A stretch of DNA of 64,000 bases. It comes from Palsa-461 sp036844945. GTDB lineage: Bacteria; Actinomycetota; Acidimicrobiia; Acidimicrobiales; RAAP-2. The stretch covers positions 31,892 to 95,891 of the forward strand of contig DAIUEV010000005.1 in the NCBI GenBank assembly GCA_036844945.1, written 5' to 3'. Below, one piece after another: positions 42,069-50,475 of the stretch (position 1 is the stretch's first letter; every line of letters begins with the position of its first letter). Position numbers and translations under genes: made by a program. Below the pieces are notes generated by a model. That model searched no databases. It was given only the letters and a program-made list of their open reading frames with translations, and was not told where the DNA came from.

Positions 42069-43456
42069 AGTTCGGCATCTTCTACGAGCACCAGCTCCCC
42101 CGGCCCTGGGACGAGGACTCCGAGTACCGGCTGCTCCAGGACGCCCTCGAGCAGTGCGAGCTCGCCGACCGCCTGGGCATCGACTACGTCTGGGAGGTCG
42201 AGCACCACTTCTTGGAGGAGTACAGCCACTCCTCCGCGCCCGAGGTCTTCCTCGCCGCGGTGTCCCAGCGGACCAGCCGCATCAAGCTCGGCCATGGCAT
42301 CGTCCAGACCCCGCCGCCGTTCAACCACCCCGCCCGGGTGGCCGAGCGCATCGCCACCTTGGACCTCGTCTCGGACGGTCGGGTCCAGTTCGGGACCGGC
42401 GAGGCGGGCTCGGAGGCCGAGCTCGGGGGCTTCCTCATCGACCCGGCGCTCAAGCGGGCGATGTGGGAGGAGGGCCTGCGGGTGGCGCTGCGGTGCATGA
42501 CCGAGGCCCCGTTCACCGGGCACGCCGGCGATTGGGTCACCATGCCGCCGCGCAACGTGGTGCCCAAACCCCGCCAGAAGCCCCACCCCCCGGTGTGGGT
42601 CGCCTGTAGCCGGCGCGACACGATCCACCTGGCCGCCCAGAAGGGCATCGGCGCATTGACCTTCGCCTTCATCGACCCCGAGGAGGCGCAGCACTGGGTG
42701 ACCGACTACTACGAGACGCTGGCCAACGAGTGCGTGCCGATCGGCGACGCCGTCAACCCCAACGTGGCCGCGGTGACCACCTTCATGTGCGCGCCGACCG
42801 AGGAGCAGGCGATCGAGCGGGGCACGGTCGGCTCCAACTTCTTCGGCTACTCGCTCAGCCACTACTACCTGTTCGGCCAGCACCAGCCCGGGACGACCGA
42901 CGTGTGGAACGAGTTCGAGAGCCGGCGAGCCGAGCACGGCTATGACCCCGAGGCCGTCCGCCAGGCCGCCGCCAACCCCGAGCGCCTCGGGGCCCGGGCG
43001 GTCCAGGCGGGGGTGAGCGGCCTGCGCGGCGCGGTCGGGACGCCCGAGCAGATCCGGGAGTTCCTCCAGCGCTACGAGGAGCTCGGCGTCGACCAGGTGG
43101 TGTTCGTCAGCCAGGCCGGCCGGAACCGCCACGAGGACATCATGGAGAGCCTCGAGCTGTTCGGGACGAAGGTGCTGCCGGAGTTTGCCGAGCGCGACGA
43201 GAAGCGCAGCGCCGAGAAGGAGGCCCGGCTCGCGCCGGTGATCGAGAAGGTCATGGCCCGCAAGCCGGCCACCGACCACCCGCCGCTCCCGTCGCCGGAC
43301 TACTCCTTCCCGGCGATCCCCCGCGCCGCGGCCGAGCGGGCCGGGGCCGACGAGTTCTTGGAGGGCATCGAGGAGTTCGCCAACCAGCGGGCGCTGGGCA
43401 CCGCGCCGCGGCGGGGCTCGCCGCTGGCTGGGCGAGGGGGGGCGGCCCTGCCGTAG
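42065..43456 (+). CDS. LLM-class (luciferase-like) flavin-dependent oxidoreductase
   Basis: A 463-residue protein. The luciferase-like barrel covers residues ~1-340 (YVWEVEHHFLEEYSHSSAP, KLGHGIVQTPPPFNHPARVAERIATLD), with a C-terminal tail of about 100 residues poor in known motifs. Such enzymes use FMNH2 or F420H2 to oxygenate or reduce a substrate. As the last gene of the operon it probably opens or activates the ring or chain feeding the CoA steps. The GTG start overlaps the SDR stop (GTGA). Confidence 0.88.
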   Translation: MKFGIFYEHQLPRPWDEDSEYRLLQDALEQCELADRLGIDYVWEVEHHFLEEYSHSSAPEVFLAAVSQRTSRIKLGHGIVQTPPPFNHPARVAERIATLDLVSDGRVQFGTGEAGSEAELGGFLIDPALKRAMWEEGLRVALRCMTEAPFTGHAGDWVTMPPRNVVPKPRQKPHPPVWVACSRRDTIHLAAQKGIGALTFAFIDPEEAQHWVTDYYETLANECVPIGDAVNPNVAAVTTFMCAPTEEQAIERGTVGSNFFGYSLSHYYLFGQHQPGTTDVWNEFESRRAEHGYDPEAVRQAAANPERLGARAVQAGVSGLRGAVGTPEQIREFLQRYEELGVDQVVFVSQAGRNRHEDIMESLELFGTKVLPEFAERDEKRSAEKEARLAPVIEKVMARKPATDHPPLPSPDYSFPAIPRAAAERAGADEFLEGIEEFANQRALGTAPRRGSPLAGRGGAALP

Positions 43457-43528
43457 CCCCCGCGGCGAGCCCCGGCCCTACATTGGCCAGGGTCCCGGCC
43501 GGAGGGCCGTTGTGGACTCGAGGTGCAC

Positions 43529-45814
43529 ATGCCCACACAGCCGTCGCAGGCCGACGCAGCTCGGACCGGGCGACCCAAGACCTCGACGGGCGGAATCCCG
43601 GCGATTCTCGAGGCGGTCCGGTACGCGCTCGAGGAGATGGGGACCCGGCGCAGCCTCAAGTCCCTGTTGCACCTCAACCACGTCGACGGGTTCGACTGCC
43701 CGAGCTGCGCCTGGGCGGACCCCGACCCCAAGCAGCGCAAGACGGCCGAGTTCTGCGAGAACGGTGCCAAGGCGGTCGCGTGGGAGGCGACCCGCAAGCG
43801 AGTCGATGCGTCTTTCTTCGCCCGCCACCGCGTGGAGGAGCTCAAGGAACAGTCGGACCACTGGCTCGAGGACCAGGGTCGGCTGACCCAACCGATGTAC
43901 CTCGCGCCGGGGGCGGCGCACTATGTGCCGATCGGCTGGGACGAGGCGCTCTCCCTGACCGCTGAACGGCTGCGTGGTCTCGGCAACCCGAACCGGGCGG
44001 TCTTCTACACGAGCGGCCGGGCCAGCAACGAAGCCGCCTTCGTCTACCAGCTCCTGGCCCGACGGTTCGGCACGAACAACCTCCCCGACTGTTCGAACAT
44101 GTGCCACGAGTCGAGCGGCGCAGCGCTTTCGGAGACGATCGGGGTGGGCAAGGGCACCGTCGACCTCGCCGACCTCACCGATCACGCCGAGCTCATCATC
44201 CTGGTCGGCCAGAACCCCGGGACCAACCACCCCCGGATGCTGACCGCGCTCGAGCAGGCCAAGCGGCGGGACGCCCGCATCGTCGGTGTCAACCCCCTCC
44301 CTGAAGCCGCCTTCGGCCGCTTTCGCAACCCCCAGACCCCCCGGGGCCTGCTCGGGCGGGGCACGGAGCTCGCCGACCGCTACGTCCCGGTGCGAGTCAA
44401 CGGGGACCTCGCCCTCTTCAGCGCCCTCAATCGGACCCTCCTGGAGCGCGACGACGCGAGCCCGAACGCGGTGCTCGACCACGAGTTCATCGACCAGTAC
44501 TGCGACGGCTTCGAGGCCGCTGCCGCGGCGTGGCGCGCGCTCGCCTGGGACGACCTCGAGTCCCAGTCCGGGCTCTCCCGGACCGCGATCGAGGCGCTCG
44601 CCGACGAGGCTGCGGCCGCGAAGAGCATCGTGGTCTGCTGGGCGATGGGGCTCACCCAGCATCGCAACGCGGTCGCCACCATCCGCGAGATCGTGAACTT
44701 CCTCCTCCTGCGGGGCAACATCGGCCGACCGGGCGCGGGGCCGGCGCCGATCCGCGGGCACAGCAACGTGCAGGGGGACCGGACGATGGGGATCTGGGAG
44801 AAGATGCCCGATTCGTTCCTCGATGCGTTGTCCGAGGAGTTCTCCTTCGATCCCCCGCGCTCGCACGGGTGGGACACCGTGGACTCGATCCGAGCCATGC
44901 GGGACGGCAAGGTGGACGTGTTCATTGCCCTCGGTGGGAACTTCGCCGTGGCCACGCCGGACACCGCGGTCACCGAGGCGGCGCTCTCCCGGTGCCAGCT
45001 GACCGTGCACGTCGCAACGAAGCTCAACCGGTCGCACCTCTGCCACGGGCACGAGGCGCTCATCCTGCCGTGCTTCGGACGCACCGAACGCGACGTGCAG
45101 GTGAGCGGCGAGCAGTTCGTGACGGTCGAGGACACCATGAGCATGGTGCACGCCTCGCGCGGCAGCATCGAACCTGGCTCCCCCGAGCTGCGCAGCGAGG
45201 TCGCGATCGTGACCGGCCTCGCGTTGGCGCTGTTCGGTGACGACCTTGGCTGGCGGGCCATGGGTGACGACTACGCCGTGATCCGCTCGCACATCGAGCG
45301 CGTCGTGCCGGGCTTCCACGCCTACGAAGAGCGGGTTGCCGAGCCCGGGGGGTTCGTGCTGCCGCGGGGGCCGCACGATTCGAGGACGTTTCCGACCGAG
45401 ACCGGCAAGGCCCGCTTCACGGTGAACAAACTCTGCCCGGTCGAGGTGCCCCCCGGACATCTCCTCCTGCAGACCGTCCGTTCGCACGACCAGTTCAACA
45501 CGACGGTCTACGGCCTGAACGACCGCTACCGGGGGGTGTCGGGCGGGCGGCGGGTCGTCTTCGTCCACGCCGACGACCTGCGGGCGGCCGGGGTGGCCGA
45601 CGGCGAACTCGTCGACATGGTCAGCGTGTCGGCCGACGGCGAGCGCCGGGCGGTCGGGTTCCGGGCGGTCGCCTACCCGAGCGCGCCGGGCTGTGCCGCC
45701 GCGTACTTCCCCGAGGCCAACGTGCTCGTCGCCCTGGACGACACCGCGGCCACCAGCAACACCCCGGCCTCCAAGTCGATCGTGATCCGGCTGGAGCGCA
45801 GCGCCCGGAGCTAA
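43529..45814 (+). CDS. FdhF/YdeP-family molybdopterin oxidoreductase
   Basis: A 761-residue enzyme. Cys192-His193 in SNMCHESSGAAL is at the position of the Mo ligand Sec/Cys-His of formate dehydrogenase H. The N-terminus carries FDCPSCAWADP and EFCENG, typical of the YdeP branch, not the usual four-Cys cluster box. MPT-binding blocks (VGQNPGTNHPRML, RGHSNVQGDRTMG) are present. It may oxidise formate or act in acid/redox stress like YdeP. The ATG at 43529 has a gagg site; GTG 43523 is alternative. FdhD, needed for its cofactor, is encoded at 47259. Convergent with the SDR at 45811, both stops sharing CTAA. Confidence 0.87.
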   Translation: MPTQPSQADAARTGRPKTSTGGIPAILEAVRYALEEMGTRRSLKSLLHLNHVDGFDCPSCAWADPDPKQRKTAEFCENGAKAVAWEATRKRVDASFFARHRVEELKEQSDHWLEDQGRLTQPMYLAPGAAHYVPIGWDEALSLTAERLRGLGNPNRAVFYTSGRASNEAAFVYQLLARRFGTNNLPDCSNMCHESSGAALSETIGVGKGTVDLADLTDHAELIILVGQNPGTNHPRMLTALEQAKRRDARIVGVNPLPEAAFGRFRNPQTPRGLLGRGTELADRYVPVRVNGDLALFSALNRTLLERDDASPNAVLDHEFIDQYCDGFEAAAAAWRALAWDDLESQSGLSRTAIEALADEAAAAKSIVVCWAMGLTQHRNAVATIREIVNFLLLRGNIGRPGAGPAPIRGHSNVQGDRTMGIWEKMPDSFLDALSEEFSFDPPRSHGWDTVDSIRAMRDGKVDVFIALGGNFAVATPDTAVTEAALSRCQLTVHVATKLNRSHLCHGHEALILPCFGRTERDVQVSGEQFVTVEDTMSMVHASRGSIEPGSPELRSEVAIVTGLALALFGDDLGWRAMGDDYAVIRSHIERVVPGFHAYEERVAEPGGFVLPRGPHDSRTFPTETGKARFTVNKLCPVEVPPGHLLLQTVRSHDQFNTTVYGLNDRYRGVSGGRRVVFVHADDLRAAGVADGELVDMVSVSADGERRAVGFRAVAYPSAPGCAAAYFPEANVLVALDDTAATSNTPASKSIVIRLERSARS

Positions 45815-46620
45815 CCCGACGGGCGGGGCCGGAGGCTCGCCTGGACCCGGCGCATCCCCTTCAGCCACCGTTCCCGGTCGTTGGCCCGGCGTTGCTCGTA
45901 GGTGGCCACCTCGGGGTGGGGAAGGATGAGGAAGCGGTCCTCGGCCAGGGCCTCGAGCACCGCCTCGGCCACCTCCTCGGCCTCGAGGAACCCATCGCGC
46001 CCGGCGGTCGACGCCGCCACCTCCGAGGCGCTCCGGCGCTGGCCGCCCCCGCCGGTCATGTTCGTCCACACGCCCTGGGGGCACAGGCACGAGACGCCGA
46101 TGCCGCGGTCGCCGTAGGTGATGGACAGCCATTCGGCCAGGCCGACCGCGGCGTGCTTCGTCACGCTGTAGGGGGCCGAGCCGAGCTGGGTCAGGAGCCC
46201 GGCGGCCGAGGCCGTCTGGAGGAGGTAGCCGCTCCCCCGTTCGAGCATCCCGGGAAGCACCGCCCGGGCCGCGTAGATGTGCGCGAGCACGTTGATGTGC
46301 CAGATCCGGTCCCACCCCGCATCGTCGGCCTCGGGGCCGCCGGGCACGAGGATCCCGGCGTTCGAGCAGAACAGGTCGATACGCCCGAACTCCTCCTCGG
46401 CCGCTCGCACGAGGGCGATCACGTCGGATTCGACGGCCACGTCGGTGCGGACCGCCCTTCCCCGTTCGCCGAGCTCGTCGGCCACTGCGGCCGCTCCCGC
46501 CTCGTCGATGTCGGCGACGACGACCGCGGCCGCCCCGGCCCGGGCGAAGGCCCGGCACAGGGCTCGGCCGATGCCGCTCGCGCCCCCGGTCACCACTACG
46601 ACCCCGTCACGCACGTCCAT
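45811..46620 (-). CDS. SDR-family oxidoreductase
   Basis: A 269-residue short-chain dehydrogenase. VVVTGGASGIGRALCRAF is the cofactor motif and SAPYSVTKHAAVGLAEWL has the catalytic Tyr-x3-Lys. The ATG at 46620 follows gaggtggag. The C-terminal stretch (RANDRERWLKGMRRVQAS) matches the SDR at 52687 in general plan, suggesting two related enzymes for similar alcohols. Its stop shares bases with the stop of the molybdenum enzyme, so any read-through would be antisense. Confidence 0.86.
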   Translation of the reverse strand: MDVRDGVVVVTGGASGIGRALCRAFARAGAAAVVVADIDEAGAAAVADELGERGRAVRTDVAVESDVIALVRAAEEEFGRIDLFCSNAGILVPGGPEADDAGWDRIWHINVLAHIYAARAVLPGMLERGSGYLLQTASAAGLLTQLGSAPYSVTKHAAVGLAEWLSITYGDRGIGVSCLCPQGVWTNMTGGGGQRRSASEVAASTAGRDGFLEAEEVAEAVLEALAEDRFLILPHPEVATYEQRRANDRERWLKGMRRVQASLRPRPSG

Positions 46621-46706
46621 CGGCTCCACCTCCCCGGTCGCGGTCGCGACCCGTCTACGCGAAAGCCCAGTTCAGGGCACGTTATCAGCGGCCTGGCGAC
46701 GCCGCC

Positions 46707-47189
46707 TCAGGCGGTGAAGCCGCCGAAACCGCCGCGGTAGAAGAGGAGCGGCAGCCCGGTGCCCACGCCGAGCGCCAGCACCCGGCCGGTCACCAGCTCG
46801 TGGTCGCCCGAGTCGAAAATCTGCTCGAGCTCGCAGTCGGCCCACGCGATCACGCCGTCGAGCAGCGGCGCCCCGGTGGCCGGCGCCGGATCCCAGGCCA
46901 CCCCCACGAACTTGTCGCCCCCCGACACGCTGAAGGAGCGAGCCAACGCCTCCTGACCGCTCGCCAGGATGTTCACGCAGAAGGATCCGGCCGCCGCGAT
47001 CCTCGGCCAGCTGGTCGACGACTTGGCCGGGGCGAGCAGGACGAGCGGCGGCTCGAGGGAGAGCGCCGCGAACGCCTGGCAGGTGAACCCCACCGGATCC
47101 TCGCCGGCCGCCGTCACGACGGTGACGCCGCTCGCGAAGTGGCCCATCACCTCGCGAAAGCGCGCCTCGTCGATGCTCCCGGGTGGCAC
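46707..47189 (-). CDS. Flavin reductase domain protein
   Basis: A 160-residue FMN-binding split-barrel protein. GHFASGVTVVTAAGEDPVGFT and FAALSLEPPLVLLAPAKSST are the hallmark strands of HpaC/HsaB-like reductases that supply FMNH2 to two-component monooxygenases. The window has two LLM oxidoreductases that could be partners, but no gene directly adjacent. GTG 47189 is leaderless, with TACGAT six bases upstream, and divergent from fdhD. Confidence 0.86.
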   Translation of the reverse strand: MPPGSIDEARFREVMGHFASGVTVVTAAGEDPVGFTCQAFAALSLEPPLVLLAPAKSSTSWPRIAAAGSFCVNILASGQEALARSFSVSGGDKFVGVAWDPAPATGAPLLDGVIAWADCELEQIFDSGDHELVTGRVLALGVGTGLPLLFYRGGFGGFTA

Positions 47190-47195
47190 CGCCGG

Positions 47196-47251
47196 ATCGT
47201 AGCGTCGGGCCCGACCCGGCCCGAGGGGGACCCCGGGCACACCCCTAGGCT
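47196..47251. promoter_or_regulatory. Divergent leaderless promoters of flavin reductase and fdhD
   Basis: On the minus strand TACGAT (47201-47196) ends six bases before GTG 47189. On the plus strand TAGGCT (47246-47251) ends seven bases before ATG 47259. Both hexamers fit TANNNT exactly and neither gene has a ribosome site. Confidence 0.6.
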
Positions 47252-47258
47252 GGCCGCC

Positions 47259-48128
47259 ATGGCGTTCTCCTCGCCGCGCCCGGCTGCCGCCGGTGGTCCC
47301 TCCCGTTCGCGGCCGGTCATGGTGTTCGAACCGCGCGACGGGAAGCTCGTTCGCAGGCCGGACCGCTTGGCGGTCGAAGAACCCCTCGAGATCCGCCTCG
47401 AGACCGAGGCCGGGCCCACGACCCTTGCCGTGACGATGCGCACCCCCGGCCACGACATGGAGCTGGTGGCCGGGTGGCTCTTGTCCGAGGGCATCATCGA
47501 CGGGCACGAGGACATCGGCCGGATCTCCTACTGCGTCGATGCCGCCCTCGGCGCCGACCAGCGGTTCAACGTGGTGACCGCGACGCTGCGAGGCGCACCC
47601 CGGCGGGCCGGACGGGAGCGCTCCACCCTCACCTCAAGTGCCTGCGGTGTCTGCGGGACGGCGTCGATCGAGGCGCTCCGGGCGGTGGGCTTCCCGCCGC
47701 TCGGCTCCGGCCCCAAGCTGCCCCTCTCGGTGCTCACCGGGCTCCCCGACGTCCTGCGGGAGGGGCAGCGCACCTTCGACGCCACCGGGTCGGTGCACGG
47801 CGCGGCCCTGGTCGACGTGGCCGGGACGGCGCTCGTCGTCCGAGAGGACGTCGGCCGACACAACGCCGTCGACAAGGTGGTCGGCTGGGCGCTCTGCAAC
47901 GGACGCCACCCGGCGGCTGAGACCGCGCTCGTGGTCAGCGGCCGGGTCTCCTTCGAGATCGTGCAGAAGGCGGCGCGGGCCGGCATCGCGGTCGTGGTGG
48001 CGGTCTCCGGCGCGACGAGCCTGGCCGTGTCGCTCGCCGAGGAGGTGGGGTTGACCTTGGCGGGGTTCACCCGGGGAACCACGACGGTCCTCTACGCGGG
48101 GCCGGAGCGGATCCTGCCCGGTTCCTGA
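47259..48128 (+). CDS. fdhD: Formate dehydrogenase accessory sulfurtransferase FdhD
   Basis: A 289-residue protein. SSACGVCGTASIEAL holds the C-x2-C that relays sulfur from a cysteine desulfurase to the molybdenum cofactor, and EDVGRHNAVDKVVG and SGRVSFEIVQKAARAG are invariant FdhD blocks. It makes the Mo-S bond needed by formate dehydrogenase-type enzymes, so it serves the FdhF/YdeP-like protein at 43529. ATG 47259 is chosen from the TAGGCT box; the frame is open further upstream but reads antisense to the reductase. Confidence 0.93.
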   Translation: MAFSSPRPAAAGGPSRSRPVMVFEPRDGKLVRRPDRLAVEEPLEIRLETEAGPTTLAVTMRTPGHDMELVAGWLLSEGIIDGHEDIGRISYCVDAALGADQRFNVVTATLRGAPRRAGRERSTLTSSACGVCGTASIEALRAVGFPPLGSGPKLPLSVLTGLPDVLREGQRTFDATGSVHGAALVDVAGTALVVREDVGRHNAVDKVVGWALCNGRHPAAETALVVSGRVSFEIVQKAARAGIAVVVAVSGATSLAVSLAEEVGLTLAGFTRGTTTVLYAGPERILPGS

Positions 48129-48173
48129 GCCCGACAGGCCGGGACCCGTCCGGGCCTTTGTATGGTGCCCGGC

Positions 48174-48980
48174 GTGGACGCGCGAAAGCACAACAGCGCC
48201 GCCTGGGATCTCGAGGTGGCTAACGAGAACCCGTGGACGGTGCCGGTCGGCCCCGAGCGGATCCAACGGGCCCGCGCCGGCGACTGGTCGATCGTGGTCA
48301 CCGCCCAACGGCCCGTGCCCCGCGCCTGGTTCCCGCCGCTCGAGGGCTCCGAAGTGCTGTGCCTCGCGTCGGGCGGAGGTCAGCAGGGCCCGATCCTGGC
48401 CGCCGCCGGCGCCCGGGTGACGGTGTTCGACAACTCGCCGGCGCAGCTCGGCCAGGACCGGATGGTGGCCGAGCGCGAGGGGCTCGAGATCGACACCGTG
48501 GAGGGCGACATGGCCGACCTCAGCTGCTTCGGCGCCGCCCGCTTCGACCTCATCGTGAATCCCTGCTCCAACTGCTTCTCCGAGTCGGTCCTGCCGGTCT
48601 GGAGGGAGTGCCACCGCGTGCTCCGGCCGGGCGGGGTGCTGATTGCGGGCTTCGCCAACCCCCTGCTCTTCTGTTTCGACCGGGTGAAGGAGCGTGAGGG
48701 GATACTCGAGCTCCGCTACGCGGTCCCCTACTCGGACCTGACCTCACTCACCGCCAGGGAGCGGGCCCGCTACCTCGAGCCCGGCGAGCCGCTCTGCTTC
48801 GGCCACTCGCTCGAGGACCAGATCGGCGGACAGCTCGACGCCGGCTTCGTCCTCACCGCGCTCTACGAGGACTACCACCTGGAGGACGACATCACCGTTC
48901 CGTTCTTCCCGGCCTTCCTCGCCAGCCGGGCCCTCAAACCCGAACGCGCCGCCCGACCGAGCCGGCGCGCGACGCACTGA
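48174..48980 (+). CDS. SAM-dependent methyltransferase
   Basis: A 268-residue class I methyltransferase. VLCLASGGGQQGPILAAAG is motif I, VTVFDNSPAQLGQDR the ribose-binding acid, and ECHRVLRPGGVLIAGFANP the post-motif. The N-terminus (WDLEVANENPWTVPVGPE) matches a group of methyltransferases of unknown substrate in actinobacteria and firmicutes. The GTG at 48174 is used because TATGGT (48161-48166) ends seven bases upstream; an earlier ATG lies inside that box. The small gene at 48984 follows after three bases. Confidence 0.86.
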   Translation: MDARKHNSAAWDLEVANENPWTVPVGPERIQRARAGDWSIVVTAQRPVPRAWFPPLEGSEVLCLASGGGQQGPILAAAGARVTVFDNSPAQLGQDRMVAEREGLEIDTVEGDMADLSCFGAARFDLIVNPCSNCFSESVLPVWRECHRVLRPGGVLIAGFANPLLFCFDRVKEREGILELRYAVPYSDLTSLTARERARYLEPGEPLCFGHSLEDQIGGQLDAGFVLTALYEDYHLEDDITVPFFPAFLASRALKPERAARPSRRATH

Positions 48981-48983
48981 TCC

Positions 48984-49205
48984 ATGGCGCGGCGCCGCCG
49001 AGCACACCGGGAGCTCGCCCTCGACGCCTCCCACTGGCGACGGGACGGCCGGCCCAAGGTGCGCTACGCCAGCCAGGGCGAGGCTCTCTCCGCGGCCGAG
49101 GAGCGGAGCGCGGGTGACGACACGACGCTCGGCGTCTACCCCTGCTCCTTCTGCGACGGCTGGCACATGGGCTCGCGTGGCGGGACGGAGCGGGAGGGAC
49201 GCTAG
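48984..49205 (+). CDS. Small CxxC...H protein
   Basis: A 73-residue, strongly basic protein. YPCSFCDGWHMGSR resembles the small zinc-binding proteins with Y-x-C-x2-C-x-G-W-H-x-G found in many actinobacteria and phages. It starts three bases after the methyltransferase stop, so it is co-transcribed. The function is unknown; nucleic-acid binding is a guess from charge and the single knuckle. Confidence 0.6.
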   Translation: MARRRRAHRELALDASHWRRDGRPKVRYASQGEALSAAEERSAGDDTTLGVYPCSFCDGWHMGSRGGTEREGR

Positions 49206-49326
49206 GAATCGAGGGCGAGAGTCGTCCGCTCCCACGGCCCGCCGGCCCGCGCCGAGACACTGCCCCCGAGTGACGCCCGACGGTTGCGGCCCAGGACGAA
49301 CGGGAGGTGCGTGTCATGCTGCCGGC

Positions 49327-49809
49327 ATGACGACACTTTTCGACTATGTCCCGCACCCCCACGTCGAGGCGCGCAAGGCCCAGGGTCCTCCGACGATCGC
49401 CGCCGCAGTGGCCGAGGTCCACGGTCCCGGACGACTCGGGAAGGTGAACGCGAAGGTCGGCCTTCGCATCACGATCATCGTCGGCACGATGTGGGCGGCC
49501 TACCTGTTCGCCGGCATCGCCTTCGTGAGCCTCCCGTCGACGATCAAAGCCCACAGCCCCACGGTGCTCATCCTGTGGCTCTCCTCGGAGTTCCTCCAAC
49601 TCGTCCTCTTGCCCGTCATCATCGTGGGCCAGAACATCCAGGCGAAGGCGGCCGACGCCCGGGCCGAGGCCACCTTCAACGACGCCGCGGCCGTGCTCGA
49701 GGAGGCGAGGCAGATCCAGGCCCACCTCCAAGCCCAGGACGAGGTGATCGAACGGATCATGGTCGCCGTCAATGCGTCCACGGGCGGGGCTGCCCCCGCC
49801 CCGGCGTGA
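49327..49809 (+). CDS. Two-helix membrane protein with coiled-coil tail, DUF1003-like
   Basis: A 160-residue protein with helices at ~48-69 and ~80-100, then GQNIQAKAADARAEATFNDA and a helical tail likely to form a coiled coil. The spacing of the two helices and the Q-N-x-Q after the second recall DUF1003 proteins. The ATG at 49327 has CATGCT six bases upstream, near the leaderless pattern. An Ala/Pro tail ends the protein. It is convergent with the NTF2-like gene. Confidence 0.7.
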   Translation: MTTLFDYVPHPHVEARKAQGPPTIAAAVAEVHGPGRLGKVNAKVGLRITIIVGTMWAAYLFAGIAFVSLPSTIKAHSPTVLILWLSSEFLQLVLLPVIIVGQNIQAKAADARAEATFNDAAAVLEEARQIQAHLQAQDEVIERIMVAVNASTGGAAPAPA

Positions 49810-49900
49810 CGCGCTCTTCCGCTCGATCTCGATCAGACGGTGGCGTCGGCAGAAGCACGCGCCGGGCATTGCCGCGCGACGGTCGAAACGGGCGTGCCCA

Positions 49901-50278
49901 TCAAGCGTTCCGGCCGATGATGTCGATCCGCCGCTCGATGAAGTGGTAGGGCTGGGACGAGACGTCGATCCGGTCGTGGTAGTAGCCGCTGACCAGCCCC
50001 CCGGATTCGGAGTTGTGGTACAGGAACGACGCGGTGCTCGTCGCCTCGTCCCCGTCCACGACGACGGCCGGGACCCCGGTGAGATGCACGCCGCGGGGCG
50101 CGGTCAGGACGAACTCGCTCAGCGTCTCGGCTCCGGAGATCTCCCGGTCCCCGAAGAGGAGCACGCCGTCGTCGCCGAACAGGCGCACCCAGGTGTCGGA
50201 GTCCCGGTGGTCGGTCGCCGCCACATACCGCCCGAGGAGATCGAGGACGCCCCTCACGGTGTCATCGTGCGACGTCAT
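49901..50278 (-). CDS. NTF2/SnoaL-like domain protein
   Basis: A 125-residue single-domain protein. The N-terminal helix pair (LLGRYVAATDHRDSDTWVRL) and strands ending in YHFIERRIDIIGRNA give the SnoaL-like cone fold, used by ketosteroid isomerases, dehydratases and scytalone-type enzymes. ATG 50278 has a ggaggg site. It is divergent from the LLM gene, and the two may share a promoter region of about 200 bases. Confidence 0.8.
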   Translation of the reverse strand: MTSHDDTVRGVLDLLGRYVAATDHRDSDTWVRLFGDDGVLLFGDREISGAETLSEFVLTAPRGVHLTGVPAVVVDGDEATSTASFLYHNSESGGLVSGYYHDRIDVSSQPYHFIERRIDIIGRNA

Positions 50279-50475
50279 TGGCTCCCTCCGGACCAAATCG
50301 AGTGCTCTTGACCAGGCCCAAAGCGGCCTCGAGCAGCTTGTCAGGGTCCCTCGGGATCGGGCAACATCGGTGACGAAGGGGGTCAGCGGGTCCCCGGCCC
50401 GCACTGGGGCGGGAAGTGCACGATCGACCGGTCGGTCCTTCGGCACACGACGCCCCCGCCGCCGAAAGGACTGAT

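Noticed and set aside
43478..46558. A 1026-codon open frame antisense to the FdhF-like gene
   Set aside because: It is composed of Arg/Gly/Pro/His-rich low-complexity sequence with no motif and is the mirror of a G/C-third-position gene that has clear catalytic residues.
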